From positions 248,567,644 to 248,631,643 of the forward strand of contig JAVMKO010000001.1 in the NCBI GenBank assembly GCA_032164245.1: a stretch of 64,000 bases of DNA, written 5' to 3'. Shown here piece after piece: positions 46,801-58,800 of this stretch. Source of the DNA: Sternotherus odoratus. Taxonomy: Eukaryota > Chordata > Testudines > Kinosternidae. The notes beneath the pieces are model-generated. The model did no database searches, was not told the DNA's origin, and was given only the letters and a program-made list of their open reading frames with translations. The position numbers and the translations under genes were made by a program. The first letter of the stretch is position 1; each line of letters begins with the position of its first letter.

Positions 46801-49800
46801 AGGGGGAGTCACAGGGTTATTTTAGGGGGAGTTGCAGTACAGTAAACCTCGATTTAATGGACTAATTCGGGCGAGGGGGTGTCCGTTAAATCAGAAAGTC
46901 CGTTATTTAATTTAAAAAAAAAACAACGAGCTGTCGGAGCAGCAGCCCGCCCGCCACAGGGCCGGGGAAGCAGCTTCGCAGCCCGCCCGCTGCTGGGACC
47001 CGGGCGGGAGCCGGCAACCGTCAGCCAGCCCACCCGCCCGCTGGCGGGACCCGGGCGGGAGCTGGGACCCGGCAGCCAGCCAGCCAGCCCGCCCGCAGGT
47101 GGCGGGACCCGGGAGCCCGCCCGCCCGCAGGTGGCGGGACCCGGGAGCCCGCCCGCCCGCCCGCAGGTGGCGGGACCCGGGAGCCCGCCCGCCCGCAGGT
47201 GGCGGGACCCGGGAGCCCGCCCGCCCGCAGGTGGCGGGACCCGGGAGCCCGCCCGCCCGCAGGTGGCGGGACTCGGGAGCCGGGAACCAGCCCACCCGCA
47301 GGTGGGAGAAGGGAGCCGGCAGCCCGCCCGCTGGCGGGACTCGGGCTGGACCCGGGAACCGGCAGCCAGCCCACCTGCTGCCTGGACCCGGGCGGCAGCC
47401 GGCAGCGAGCCCTCCCGCTGCCGTGACCCGGGTGGCAGCCGGGAACAGGCAGCAAGCCCTTCTGTTGCCTGGACCCGGGCGGCAGCCGGGAGCAGGCAGC
47501 CAGCCCGCCCACCAGCCAGACCTCCCGCTGCTGTGACCCGGGCAGCAGCCGGCAACCAGCCCTCCCGCTGCCTGGACCCGGGCGGCAGCCAGGAGCCGGC
47601 AGCCAGCCCGCGAAAAACGGATTTGGAATGCATCGGACTTGCTCATAAATTTTGTCCGTTGCATCCGAAGTCCGTTAAATCGGGGTTTTACTGTATTGCC
47701 ACCCTTACTTCTGAACTGACTTCAGAGCTGGGCTTCCGGAGAGCAACAGCCACGCTCTGAAGGCAGCGTCCCGCCAGCAGCAGCGCAGAAACAAGGGTGG
47801 CAATACCATACCATGCCATCTTTACTTCTGCAATGCTACTGCTGGCGATGGCTCTGCCTTCGTAGCTGGACTCCCAGCCAGCAGCTGCCACTCTGAAGGC
47901 AGTGCCACTGCCAGCAACAGTGCAGAAGTAAGAGTAGAGGTACCACAATCCCACCTATAAATAACCTTGTGACCACCCCACAACTGCTTTTTGGGTCAGG
48001 AACCTTACAATTACAACATTGTGATATTTCAGATTTAAATAGCTAAAATCATGAAATTTAAGATTTTAAAAATACTATGACCATGAAAATGACCAAAATG
48101 GACTGTGAATTTGGTAGGGCCCTAGATATAAAGGATAAATACCAGACTTACAAAAAGAGTTATGATCCTCAGCTGTCTGTTGTTAAATTAATATCAACTC
48201 ATACTGCCCCACTGATCTTTCTTTTCCAGTGCACACTGTGAAGGGAGTAAGTCTGCAGATAGTCACAGTGGAGGAGAAAGTAGCCTTATGAGCTGCTACT
48301 TCATATCCACAGCCGATACATCTATGAAGCCTCTGGGCAACTTAGGAAAAGTAGGTTGCACCAAAGTGTGGGAAAAGCTGCACTAAGTTGCATGCTCTCT
48401 GTCAAGACTGGCCAACCTACGCCAAGAATTAGTAAAAGTTGACCACTGCTTCGGGCAGTGCTCTCTCACTGAAGACTACATTTCTACTCCAGATCACAGC
48501 TGGTTCCAGCAACTAGTAGGAGCATGGTTATTGCTGCTTTATTATGGTCTCTCGGCCAGAGGGATGAGAATGGTTCTTTTGGGGAAGGAAAGACTTCAGA
48601 GAAGTTGAGGCCCAAATCTCTAACTCTCCATTGGTTTTCCAGCCCCCACATATCAATCTTGCAAGCTTCTATTTTGGGATACAGAGTGCAAGACATGCTC
48701 CAACATCACTACAGGGCTCTTACATTAAGTTGGTCTCCATGTACTTCTACACAAGGGCAGCATATGGAGTCAAACTGTGTAATATAAATTGGATTTAAGA
48801 TTATGTTCATTGGCAGAATTTACCAACACAGGATTTGCATGACAACTAAGAAAATTTCTGAAATATCTGGATTTTTGTTCTCAAAGTCTGAACTTAAAAC
48901 AGGTACTTTTCCCATCTGCATGACTAATTCTGGCATGGATTTTTTCTTTCAAAAATCTAAAGCAACATTTATAAAATGTAAGCAAAAAAAGTCTTGGGGC
49001 ACTGATCCTCACAGAAACAATTGGCGCACCTAGTAGTTTATGCTATAAAGATTTCAGATTTTGAAATAATGTTTAAAAGCCTGGCAAATATCAAAACAAG
49101 TACAAAATAAATGAAGCCACTCTTACTGTTTAGTGTTTCTTCGCATCTTTTAATCCAAATAGTAAAAGAAGTATCCACATCTAGAAGAGATTGAATATAC
49201 AACATTTCAGTATCTCAAATCTATTAATCTAACAATGGGTACTGTTACTTGTCATGAGGATGCATAAAGGGGAGACTTGCAACTATGGAACTGGTTTGCT
49301 TTGATTCTTAAATACAGAAGACTAGATATTAAGTGTCAAGACTCCTTCAAATCAATTATACTATGTTTGATATTAGTATTTAATTACATAACTAACTCCC
49401 CAGCTTTGTTGGGCTGGATGTTAATACACTGATCAGCAAGTCAAATTAAGTTTGAACTGACCCAAATCTAGTATTCAGCTTTCAGGCTTCCTCACCACTT
49501 CCATTTAACTGAGAGGTTGGCAACCTTTCAGAAGTGGTGTGCCGAGTCTTCATTTATTCACTTTAGTTTAAGGTTTCACGTGCCAGTAATACATTTTAAC
49601 ATTCTTAGAAGGCATCTTTCTCCCTAAGTCTATATAACTAACCTATTGTACGCAAACAAGGTTTTCAAAATGTTTAAGAGGCTTCATTTAAAATCAAATT
49701 AAAATGCAGATCTTACGCCTCTGGCCTGTTCAGCCCGCTGCCAACCTGGGGTTCCATTCACCTAAGCTGGCAGCAGGCTGAGCGGGGCCTGTGGCCAGGA

Positions 49801-52800
49801 GCAGCAGGCAGGAACCCGTGGCCGGGAGCAGAAGAATTTTTGTGTGCACATGGCCTGTCACAAATTAGAGGGAACATTGAGAGGGGGTACCTAACTTCTT
49901 CCTGGTTCTAGCCCAGTCTCTGTCTCTCTCTGCACTGAGCTGAGGGTGCAATGAGCACAGGGCTGAAGGAGTAGGCTGGAGGTTGGGGTGCAGGGTCTGG
50001 TCAGGAGCTCAGGTTTGGGGCAGGAGGTTTGGGTGTGGAGCGCTTACCTGGGACAGCTCCCAGTTGGTGCGAGGGGGGTCAAGGTGGGAATGTTGGGCGT
50101 GGCGGGGGTGCAGGAACTCCCGTTTGGTGCTCAGGGTGGAGGTGGGGACGTGGTGTGTGTGTGTGCAAGAGTCAGGGCATGGCATGTGTGTGGGGGCTAT
50201 GTATGTGGGGGGGGGTGCAGGGGTTAGGGCAGGGAGCATCCCTACGACCCCAGCCCACACTCTCAGCCTCCTGCCCTGAGCAGCTCACGGCACTGGGCTG
50301 GAGGGGGATATACCCTGATTCCCCAAGCCCCCACCCCCCATGTCCTCGCCTCTTCTCCGCTTCCCCCCCCTGCCCCCCCGGAGAAGCAAGGGCGCTGCAG
50401 CTCAGCGTCTCCCCCTTCCCCGGGAGATCAGATACAGATTTCTAAAACAAGTCTGTTTGCAAATGAGGTTGTATCAGTTAGCTGTAAAGGTAGGAAATGG
50501 TGTAAATAAAAAAAAAATCACAGACGCCAAGACAGTAAAATTCAAAATCTTATCAATTTTAGAAGGGACTTGCACTCACATACAGGCAGCTTAATATCAA
50601 TCAAGTATGATCTTAGCATAACCTGATTGGTTTTGAAGAAACTCTATAGAGAATGAAAAAAAATAATCATTCAAGGACTCAAGTGTATTCTTTTAGGACA
50701 GTGTGCACATTGCATGTGAAGAATACATAGGCTTATAAAGTAAATCATATTTGCTAAACAAGTAAAAAATAAAGAGATTCTGTAAGTATATCAGCAAGTA
50801 TATCAAAAGTAGGATGACTGTGAAAGAACTGCTGGATCTGCTATATTACAGGGGATTAAAGGAAGTAATTAAGGAAGATAAGGTCATTGCTGAGAAGCTA
50901 AATGACTGTTTTGCATCAATCTTCACTTCAAAGGGTATTGGGGAGATTCCAATCTTGGCCCTGCTCTTCTCTAGAAATAACTGAGGTATTATCAAATATT
51001 AAAAAGAGATGCTAAAAGAAACTGATAATTTAAGAGAGAAATAAAGCACTAGGCCCAGATGTTATATACACTGAAGTTCTGAAAGAGTTGTGCTAACAAA
51101 AATATGAAATTTAACTATAAACCAGTGACAGCCCTCTGGAACAAGAGTGATATAAACGCTGTACCTTTCTTTTAAAAAAGGTTTTGAGGGGTAAACTTGA
51201 GAATTACAGACAAGTAGGCCTTACATCTGTACCAGGCAAACTGGTTAAAACTATTATCCAAAATACAACACATCAAGAAGTTGTTAATCTGATAAAACGT
51301 AACCAGCATAATTTCTGCAATGGAAAATAGCATCTCACTAGTCAATAGTAGAGGGCAAAGGAGAACAGGTTGACAGTTTATTTTAGACTGGTTTCCAAAA
51401 GGCTTTTTGACAAGGTCCCTAGTCTCACAAGAAGAAACTAAAAAAGTTAAGCAGTTATGTGGCGGGGGACAGAAAATATTGTCCTGCATCAAAAACCATC
51501 AGCGATCCCGAAATAGCTCTGCATGTCCGCCGAAAAGCTGCCGAATGCGGAAGTAATTCATTCGGTAGCTTTTAAACAGTGCCAGGAGCGCGCAACCCCA
51601 CTGGGAGCACTCGGCGACCCCGGGTTTGAGAAACCCTGTCATAAAACAAGAAAACACTGAACGAAACGGAAAAGTAGAAAAGTCAAAACTGATTAAGGAG
51701 ACATTTTTTCACCCCGTGCATAATTAGATTATGGAACTCTTTGCTACAAAAAGTCAATGGAGGCCAAAAATTTAGCAAGATGGGGGAAAAAAAAAAAGCA
51801 GGTGGGAACGTGTGGAGGGGGAGATTGGATATTTATATGAACAAGAATATCCAGAGTCACCACAATTAACAAAAATACTAAAGCTCTCTTTCAGGGTTTA
51901 AGGCAATCTCTAGAGATCATGAGGAGACTGGATGTGGGCAGACAGATTATCACACAACTGTTAACTGCAGGATTATTATATTTTCCCCTCAGTATAAGGT
52001 ACTGGCCACTGTCTGAGATAGAATACTAACTAAATGGGTCTTGGATCTGATCAAGTAAGGCAATTCTTACATTCCTGTGTATTTCATGTAACTTGTGGGT
52101 TTCAGTTTCTCAGTGCTCCCTCCCTATGCCCCAGAAAAATATGAGTGTTTTATTTTTTGGGTGGTGCCCTAGGGAGGATTCACAACCACCCTGGAGAAAT
52201 CATTTTGTTCTGAACTGCCTTGCAGCTTATCAAGACATGACCACTCTTCCTTTTCCCGTAATTGGGAAAAAAGGCCAGTTTTTCAAAAGCACCATACTTC
52301 ACCAGTTCAAGAGTTCAGGAATCCAGAGATTAAAGTATTAGTAACTCCATATGACAGAAAACTAGACCCTTAGCCCAACTAAAAAGTAAATTAAGTGATG
52401 AAAAACAGGGGACATTAAAGACTCTTCTGTAGTGTATAATCAGTATAATCTAAGGTAAGAGAGTCACAAGAATGGCTTATGAGCTCAGACATATATCTGG
52501 AGTTGTATAAACTCCAAAGAAACTGTGCAGAGAAAGTTATGTTTTTATTAGTTTACAATTTCACATTGTATAAGAGGAATTCAGTCTATTTCTATTGAGC
52601 TTTTCCATGATGCTCATCACCACAGTATCAGATCACCTCAAACACCTGAATTTTTCTGCAAAGTATGTCTGAAGCAGGGAAATATCCCCATTTAACCCAT
52701 AGGGAATTGAAATACATGGGCTTACATTTTCAGAAGTGACTACTGATATTTCATGGCCAATTCTATATGCCTTAGAAGGGCTTTATTTTCAGGGGAGGGG

Positions 52801-55800
52801 GTGCTCACTTACGTTTCACATGAGTCTAGCTGGGTATCCAAAAGTTGTAGTACCTGAATCACTAGTAACTTCTGAAAATCATGTTCTTCAATTTAACCTG
52901 AGCCTTATAGAAGCTTTTAAATATTTACTGATTAGTGTGCAAAAAAGTGTAGTTTCAATACTTACTGTCCAATTTCTGTCCTTCTTTGAAAGACTCTAGA
53001 GCAGAAGCATAGTTTTTGATATGGTATTCACTTATCCTGACATACACACAGAAAAAACAAGAGCATGGTAGTTATGTTTCCAATTAAATTCACATTTCTG
53101 CTAAGCACAGTTTATTTTACTTTACACTGTATTAGGGTGGAAAAGTAGTCAATGATCTATTATATTTGACTTTAATGAACAAAAGCTACAGATTTGTCAT
53201 AACTGTAATTTGTAAGTTACAATTAACTGGGATGCTAGGAACAGAATAACATTGCAAAGGTAGAAACATGGAGGAATTTGGCACATTGTCTATTAATACA
53301 AGAGCTCTATTACTGATACTTCACAGTGAATCACCAAAATCAGAGTAAAACTGGTACCAAGTTTAAAATGACATTGTCCAACAGCCCTCTTATAAAGATC
53401 CAAATAATTAAAGCTATGAATGCTCCCCACATCCTCTCCTCCTTGAGACTGACCCTCACCACGTTAAATTAGTCTGCCTTTTATAAAAGGGCAATGGAGA
53501 CCTATTATCTGATGCAAACTAGTGCTACAATGAGTACATTGTATTTTAAAAAATCAAAAATGGAAACTTGCTGCCCGTGGCTTGTTAAATGGTTACATAC
53601 CCTTTCCTGAGAAAAGCTGTGGCATCATTGGGATTGAGTTCTAGGGACTTCTTTGCATCTGCAACAGCATCTGTAGTAAGCCAGTTTTGCATGTTAGTCT
53701 CTTAAGAATTGCATTATTCCAGTTACAGATCTTAAACCAAAGACCTAAAAGGCAAAGTGACAATTCAATCCCAACTAAACATTTAGCCATAATCTCAACA
53801 CCTTCAAAAATATGGCACAGAGCCTGCAAATAAGCAGTCAGATGTTTTTTTAATGTAGCGTACATTACTCTGTTCCAGAAATACTGTAACTTAATTTACC
53901 CTAATGTTGTATTTGACTTGAATCTGGAGACAAAGCTAACACTGTGCATTTTATCATTTTAACACAAAGTAATTCACATACTAAAGGTGTTGCCTCAATG
54001 AATAAGTAGTTTGAGGTTAATGCAACAGTTAGATTCCTGAGCTCCATTTTTAAATCTTAAATGAAGAGCGTAAAGTATTAGTTTTCTTCATCTATGCAGA
54101 AAGTCATGCTACTGAAGTACAGCAATTATCTTACAATATAGTCATCATTCAAATCTGCTACAGCTACTCATGGGGGAATTCTGCACCCCTGCACAATGCA
54201 GAATTTTGAAAAATTAATATTGGGCACACAGAATTTCCTTTTTTTCCCTACAGAAATGGGCTGCAGAGATGTTCGGGGGCACTGGACCTGGCAGAGCCTG
54301 GCTCACAAATAGAAGACAGGGCCAGAGGGAAGGAAAGGAAACTCAAGGTTTCCCAGAATGCTCTGAAGGAAGAAGGCGGTGGCACCTTGGCCCCACCATC
54401 AGGCTGTTTCTCCCTTTGGATCCCTGAGCTCTGGATGGTGTAGGTCCTGAGTGTGTCAGGTTGGGGGGCTGGTCTCTGGGCGGCAGGGGTGAGAGTGTCA
54501 GGGAGTGGGCCCATGGCTGGGCTGGGAGGGTAGTGGGGGAGAACAGGATTTGAGTGTCTGGGATGGGGGAGGGGAGACAGAGAAGCAGGAACTAGTGTGT
54601 CATAAGGGTTTCTTTCTCTCTCTACTCCTGGGGGAAATTTTGTGTGTCTGTATTGTTACAGACATACTTGCTGACAGTAAATTACCAAACTAATTTGAAA
54701 TAAATTACCAAACTAATTGAAATTGGCGTGATTATATAGTGTTATTTTGACAAATAACATTTGCAGAATTTTAAAACCTTGTGTGCAGAATTTAAATGTT
54801 TTGGCTTAGAATTTTTAATTTTTTGATGCAGAATTTCCCAGGACCATACAGCTAGTCTATTCTTCATTCTGCTGCTCTGCCCACTAAGTGCAATGGACTG
54901 TAACCTACAGTCAATCAGAATGTTTGGGTTTAAGCTGTGCATTCTAAGGCCAATTCTACTCAAAATTTAAGGTTTATTTTTATTTTTTTAAGAACTGTAG
55001 CAGACACTGAAGAAACCATTTAGAAAGTGAAACTTTTCTCAAAACAGAACATATTTAAAATGTTACATCACTTTTAAGAAAATAAGGAGAACGTTTAAGT
55101 CATAAATCTAGTAACTAAAATAACTAAGCAATTAACTTGAAACAATGGGTTATTCTTTCATTAGTGTATTCAGCACATTAAAAGGAAAGTTAGGACTGCA
55201 AAGCTTCCATGAGAGACCAGAAGTGATCAGATATTAGATAAGCTATATTAGTGGCAAATGTGGGTTGCTTTAATTGGAAGTTACAAATTCCTAATACTAT
55301 ACTTCACTTGATTAAGACATCTTTCTGTAAGGAATGTCATAATGTGGTCTTAAAGAGACACAAAGTACAGTTTAAGATATGTTACCCCAATAATTCTGTA
55401 GAAGAATATGAGCATAAGCTCTTTGACAGTAATATTCTGCATCATCCGGCTTCTGTTCCAAGGCCACTGTCAGCTTCTGCAAATCCAAATACAAAAATTT
55501 AACATGACAGTTTCTGTAAATCCCTCTAACAATAGAACCCAGTGTGTAGCTCACGGTGAAATGTGCTGCTGGGAAAAACACACAACCCCCCCCCCCCCCA
55601 ACCCAACACTACCAATTAGCACAATTTTGCTTTAAGTAAAATTACACTAGAACTAAATATCCTGAGCTCATGGAAATGCCTGACTAGTCCTCAGTTTTGA
55701 TTCCCAAAGCCTTTACCTTACAACGAACAGAGTTCAAAATATGATTGACCCGTACATATTTATTCAAAATACTTTTGTGAAAAAGAGCAAACGTGTTTTG

Positions 55801-58800
55801 AATAAGTTATAGTACACCCATTTCCATGATGCATGTGCAGCACAGACCAATTTATAACTCCCCAAAATGAGCAGCAATAATTGTTCCCCAAGGCGTCTGT
55901 GTAATATCAGATCAGATTCTACGGACAATTTTTTTTAAACAAAACGATTCTTAATAATTGCACCCACCTGTAACACACACTTAAAGCTTGGGTTCACACA
56001 CAGAAAAAGGCTGCAGATATGTCTGTCGTTACTTTGTGATATTTCTATCTTTGGTTTAAAAGTGGAAACCATTCCCAAAATTCATCTTTTCCACTCCATT
56101 CTTATTATACTAGACCCTCACTAGAACGCGGGATTTAGGATCTATGCCAAGTACCGGGTTATATAGACTCACGTTTTTGTGACCGAACTAAATTTGGGAT
56201 CCATGGCTGTGACCGCATTATAACCGAATTCATGTTATATAGATGTGAGGGTCTAGCAAAGGTCTGGTGTATTAAGATCTTTGCTTGGGCCCCAAATCTC
56301 TAAAATTGTCCCTATCAACGAAATGATTGCAAGAGCATCATTTATCTTGGCCTCAATTCCAGTTACATCTAGCCCCTCTCCAAATCCTTCAGTCATTTTT
56401 CCTTACCTAGACACCCACTTGAAAACCTTTGCCCGTGCTCTCAAATTATTGTACAATTTCATATCAGTATCCTAAGTACTTGTTTTTTATCCTCTTTTGT
56501 TCCCCATACTACTCACAAACATTCCCACAGAAGTAGAGAGTTAAAGAAACCCCTATGACAGCCCAGTTCCTTTTTCTCTGCCCCATCCCCATTAGAGCCC
56601 AGCTGGGAGCCAAGCACCCACAACCCCTTCACCCCAGAGCCCACAGGGGCTCCGTAGCCCAGACACCTGCCCCCGCCTTCCCCTCCCAGAGCCCAGCTGT
56701 GGCCCCACCACCTGCCCTGACACCCATCCTCTCTACCCCTCAGAAACCCAGGGATCCAGAGGGAGAAAGAGCCTGATGCTTGGCTTGTGTTGAGTCTCCT
56801 GTGTGCCAACCTCTCCTTCCCTGGCGGTGTGCTAGGAACCGCAGCTACCAGGAACTTTCTAGCTCCTCCCTGCTTCCCCCAGGGCATTGTCTTCTATCAT
56901 GAGCTGGGCTCTGCTGAGTCCAATGGCCCCTAGTGGCAGCAAGCAGCACTTCAGCCCCTTTCTGTGGGAGAAAGGAAATTCTGTGCAAAGAAATATTAAT
57001 TTCCACAAAATTCTGCATTGCACAGTGGTGCAGAATTCCCCCAGGAGTACTGTACCTGAAATCTAGTCCTTTGCTTCCTGATATGGTTCTACCCTCTCTT
57101 CAAAAATCATTTATTCAAGATAACCTAACTCAAGTATTATGGTAGAGGAAACAAAAACTATTCAAGTAATACGTAAAACTTCAGTGCTCAGTTACTCTGC
57201 ATCTTTCCTTGCAAAACATTCTTCATCTGTATGTTATTTAAACTGTAATCTACTCAGAGTCGGGATCCTGTTTTTATCACTGACTGTAATGCACCTAACC
57301 CACATAGTTGGCACTTCATAAAAATGCTAGTGCTGAAAATAGCTACTTGAGACAGCCTCCATAATAACAAACAGTCCTGTGGACAGACATTATGGTCTAA
57401 TAGTAGAGAGAAGAAGGGTTCAAGAAATCTGGATTCTTATTCCAGTCTTAACACCTACTCAGCCAGGCTGCTACAGAGTCACTTCAGCACTCTGTGCCTC
57501 CATTCCCCTAACTTTATAACACTTTTCTACCTTGTCTAACCCACACACCTTCTGGGTGCGGTGTTGTGTCCCATCTAGTGGCAATGAGACCACTTAGGCC
57601 AGGTCTACACTACCTTTTGGATCTGCAGGTAGTGATCAATCTATCGGGGGTCGATTTATCACAGGGGTCGGCAACCTTTCAGAAGTGGTGTGCCAAGTCT
57701 TCATTTATTCAGTCAAATTTAAGGCGTCACATGCCAGTCCAGAAGGGGCAGGGCTTCAGGCAGAAGGGGAGGGGCTGCGGGGTCAGCCCGCCACTGCTAT
57801 GGGGTTTCCCCCACAGGCTCCAACCAGCTGGGGTCCGCCACCTGCCCCCACTCAGCTCCTGCTGCTAGCCTGGTGTAGGGAACCCAGGCTACCAGTGGGC
57901 TGAGATCTCAGCTGGCAGGAGCCTGCGGTGGAACCCCCAAAGCAGCGGCGTGCTCAGCGCTTAGCCCACCGCCGCTCTGGGGTTTCCCCCTTGCAGGCTC
58001 CTGCCAGCTGAGATCTCAGCCCACTGGTAGCCTGGGTTCCCTACACCCAGGCTACCAGTGGGCACTGAGTGGGGCAGGCAGCAGAACCCCAGCTGGAAAG
58101 GAGCCAGCAGGGGAAACCCAAAGTGGCTGAGCCTTTCGCCGCGTGCCAGCGGAAATCGCCTCACGTGCCACCTTTGGCACGCGTGCTGTAGGTTGCCAAC
58201 CCCTGATTTATCGCAGCTAGTCTAGACGCGATAAATCGATCCCCAAGCGCTCTCCTCTTGACTCCGGGTTGCGCAAGAGGCGCAGGCGAAGTTGACAGGG
58301 GAGCGGCAGCAGTCGACTCAGCGCCATGAAGATGCTGTGATAAGTAGACCTAAATAAGTCTACTTCAGCTACACTATTCCCGAAGCTGAAGTTGTGTACC
58401 TTAGGTCAATCCCCCCACCCCATCCCCAGTGTAGACCAGGGCTTAGAGACAGAGAAAATTAATCTACTCTACAACCTTAGCCAACAGCCAATTGACTTTT
58501 AGCTCATGAACTAAGCTCCAGAAGTCCCAGGTTTGATGATCCTGGTTGCTGTCGGCGTTACACCTGCAGAGACTTTGAGGCTCAGTTTGATAGCTCCCAA
58601 AGTGCTCAGAGGTGCTTGTACAGGAACTGCAACTAAAAAGTTAACCTTATGCTAATGTTAATGTGCTTTAAGTAGAGAAACTCCACATAGTCTTATCTAC
58701 TAAGGGCTTGTCTACACTACCTGCTGGATAGGCGGCCATGGAGCGATCCAGCAGGGGTTGATTTATCACTGAATGCTGGACCGTCAACTCCGATACTCCA

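Noticed and set aside
47093..47280. CRISPR-like regular array
   Set aside because: Units are directly adjacent without unique spacers, in vertebrate DNA, and inside a transposon.
46854..47760. Frames of 250-293 codons on both strands
   Set aside because: Low-complexity Pro/Gly/Arg/Ala products of the 32-bp GC tandem repeats inside a Tigger-like MITE.
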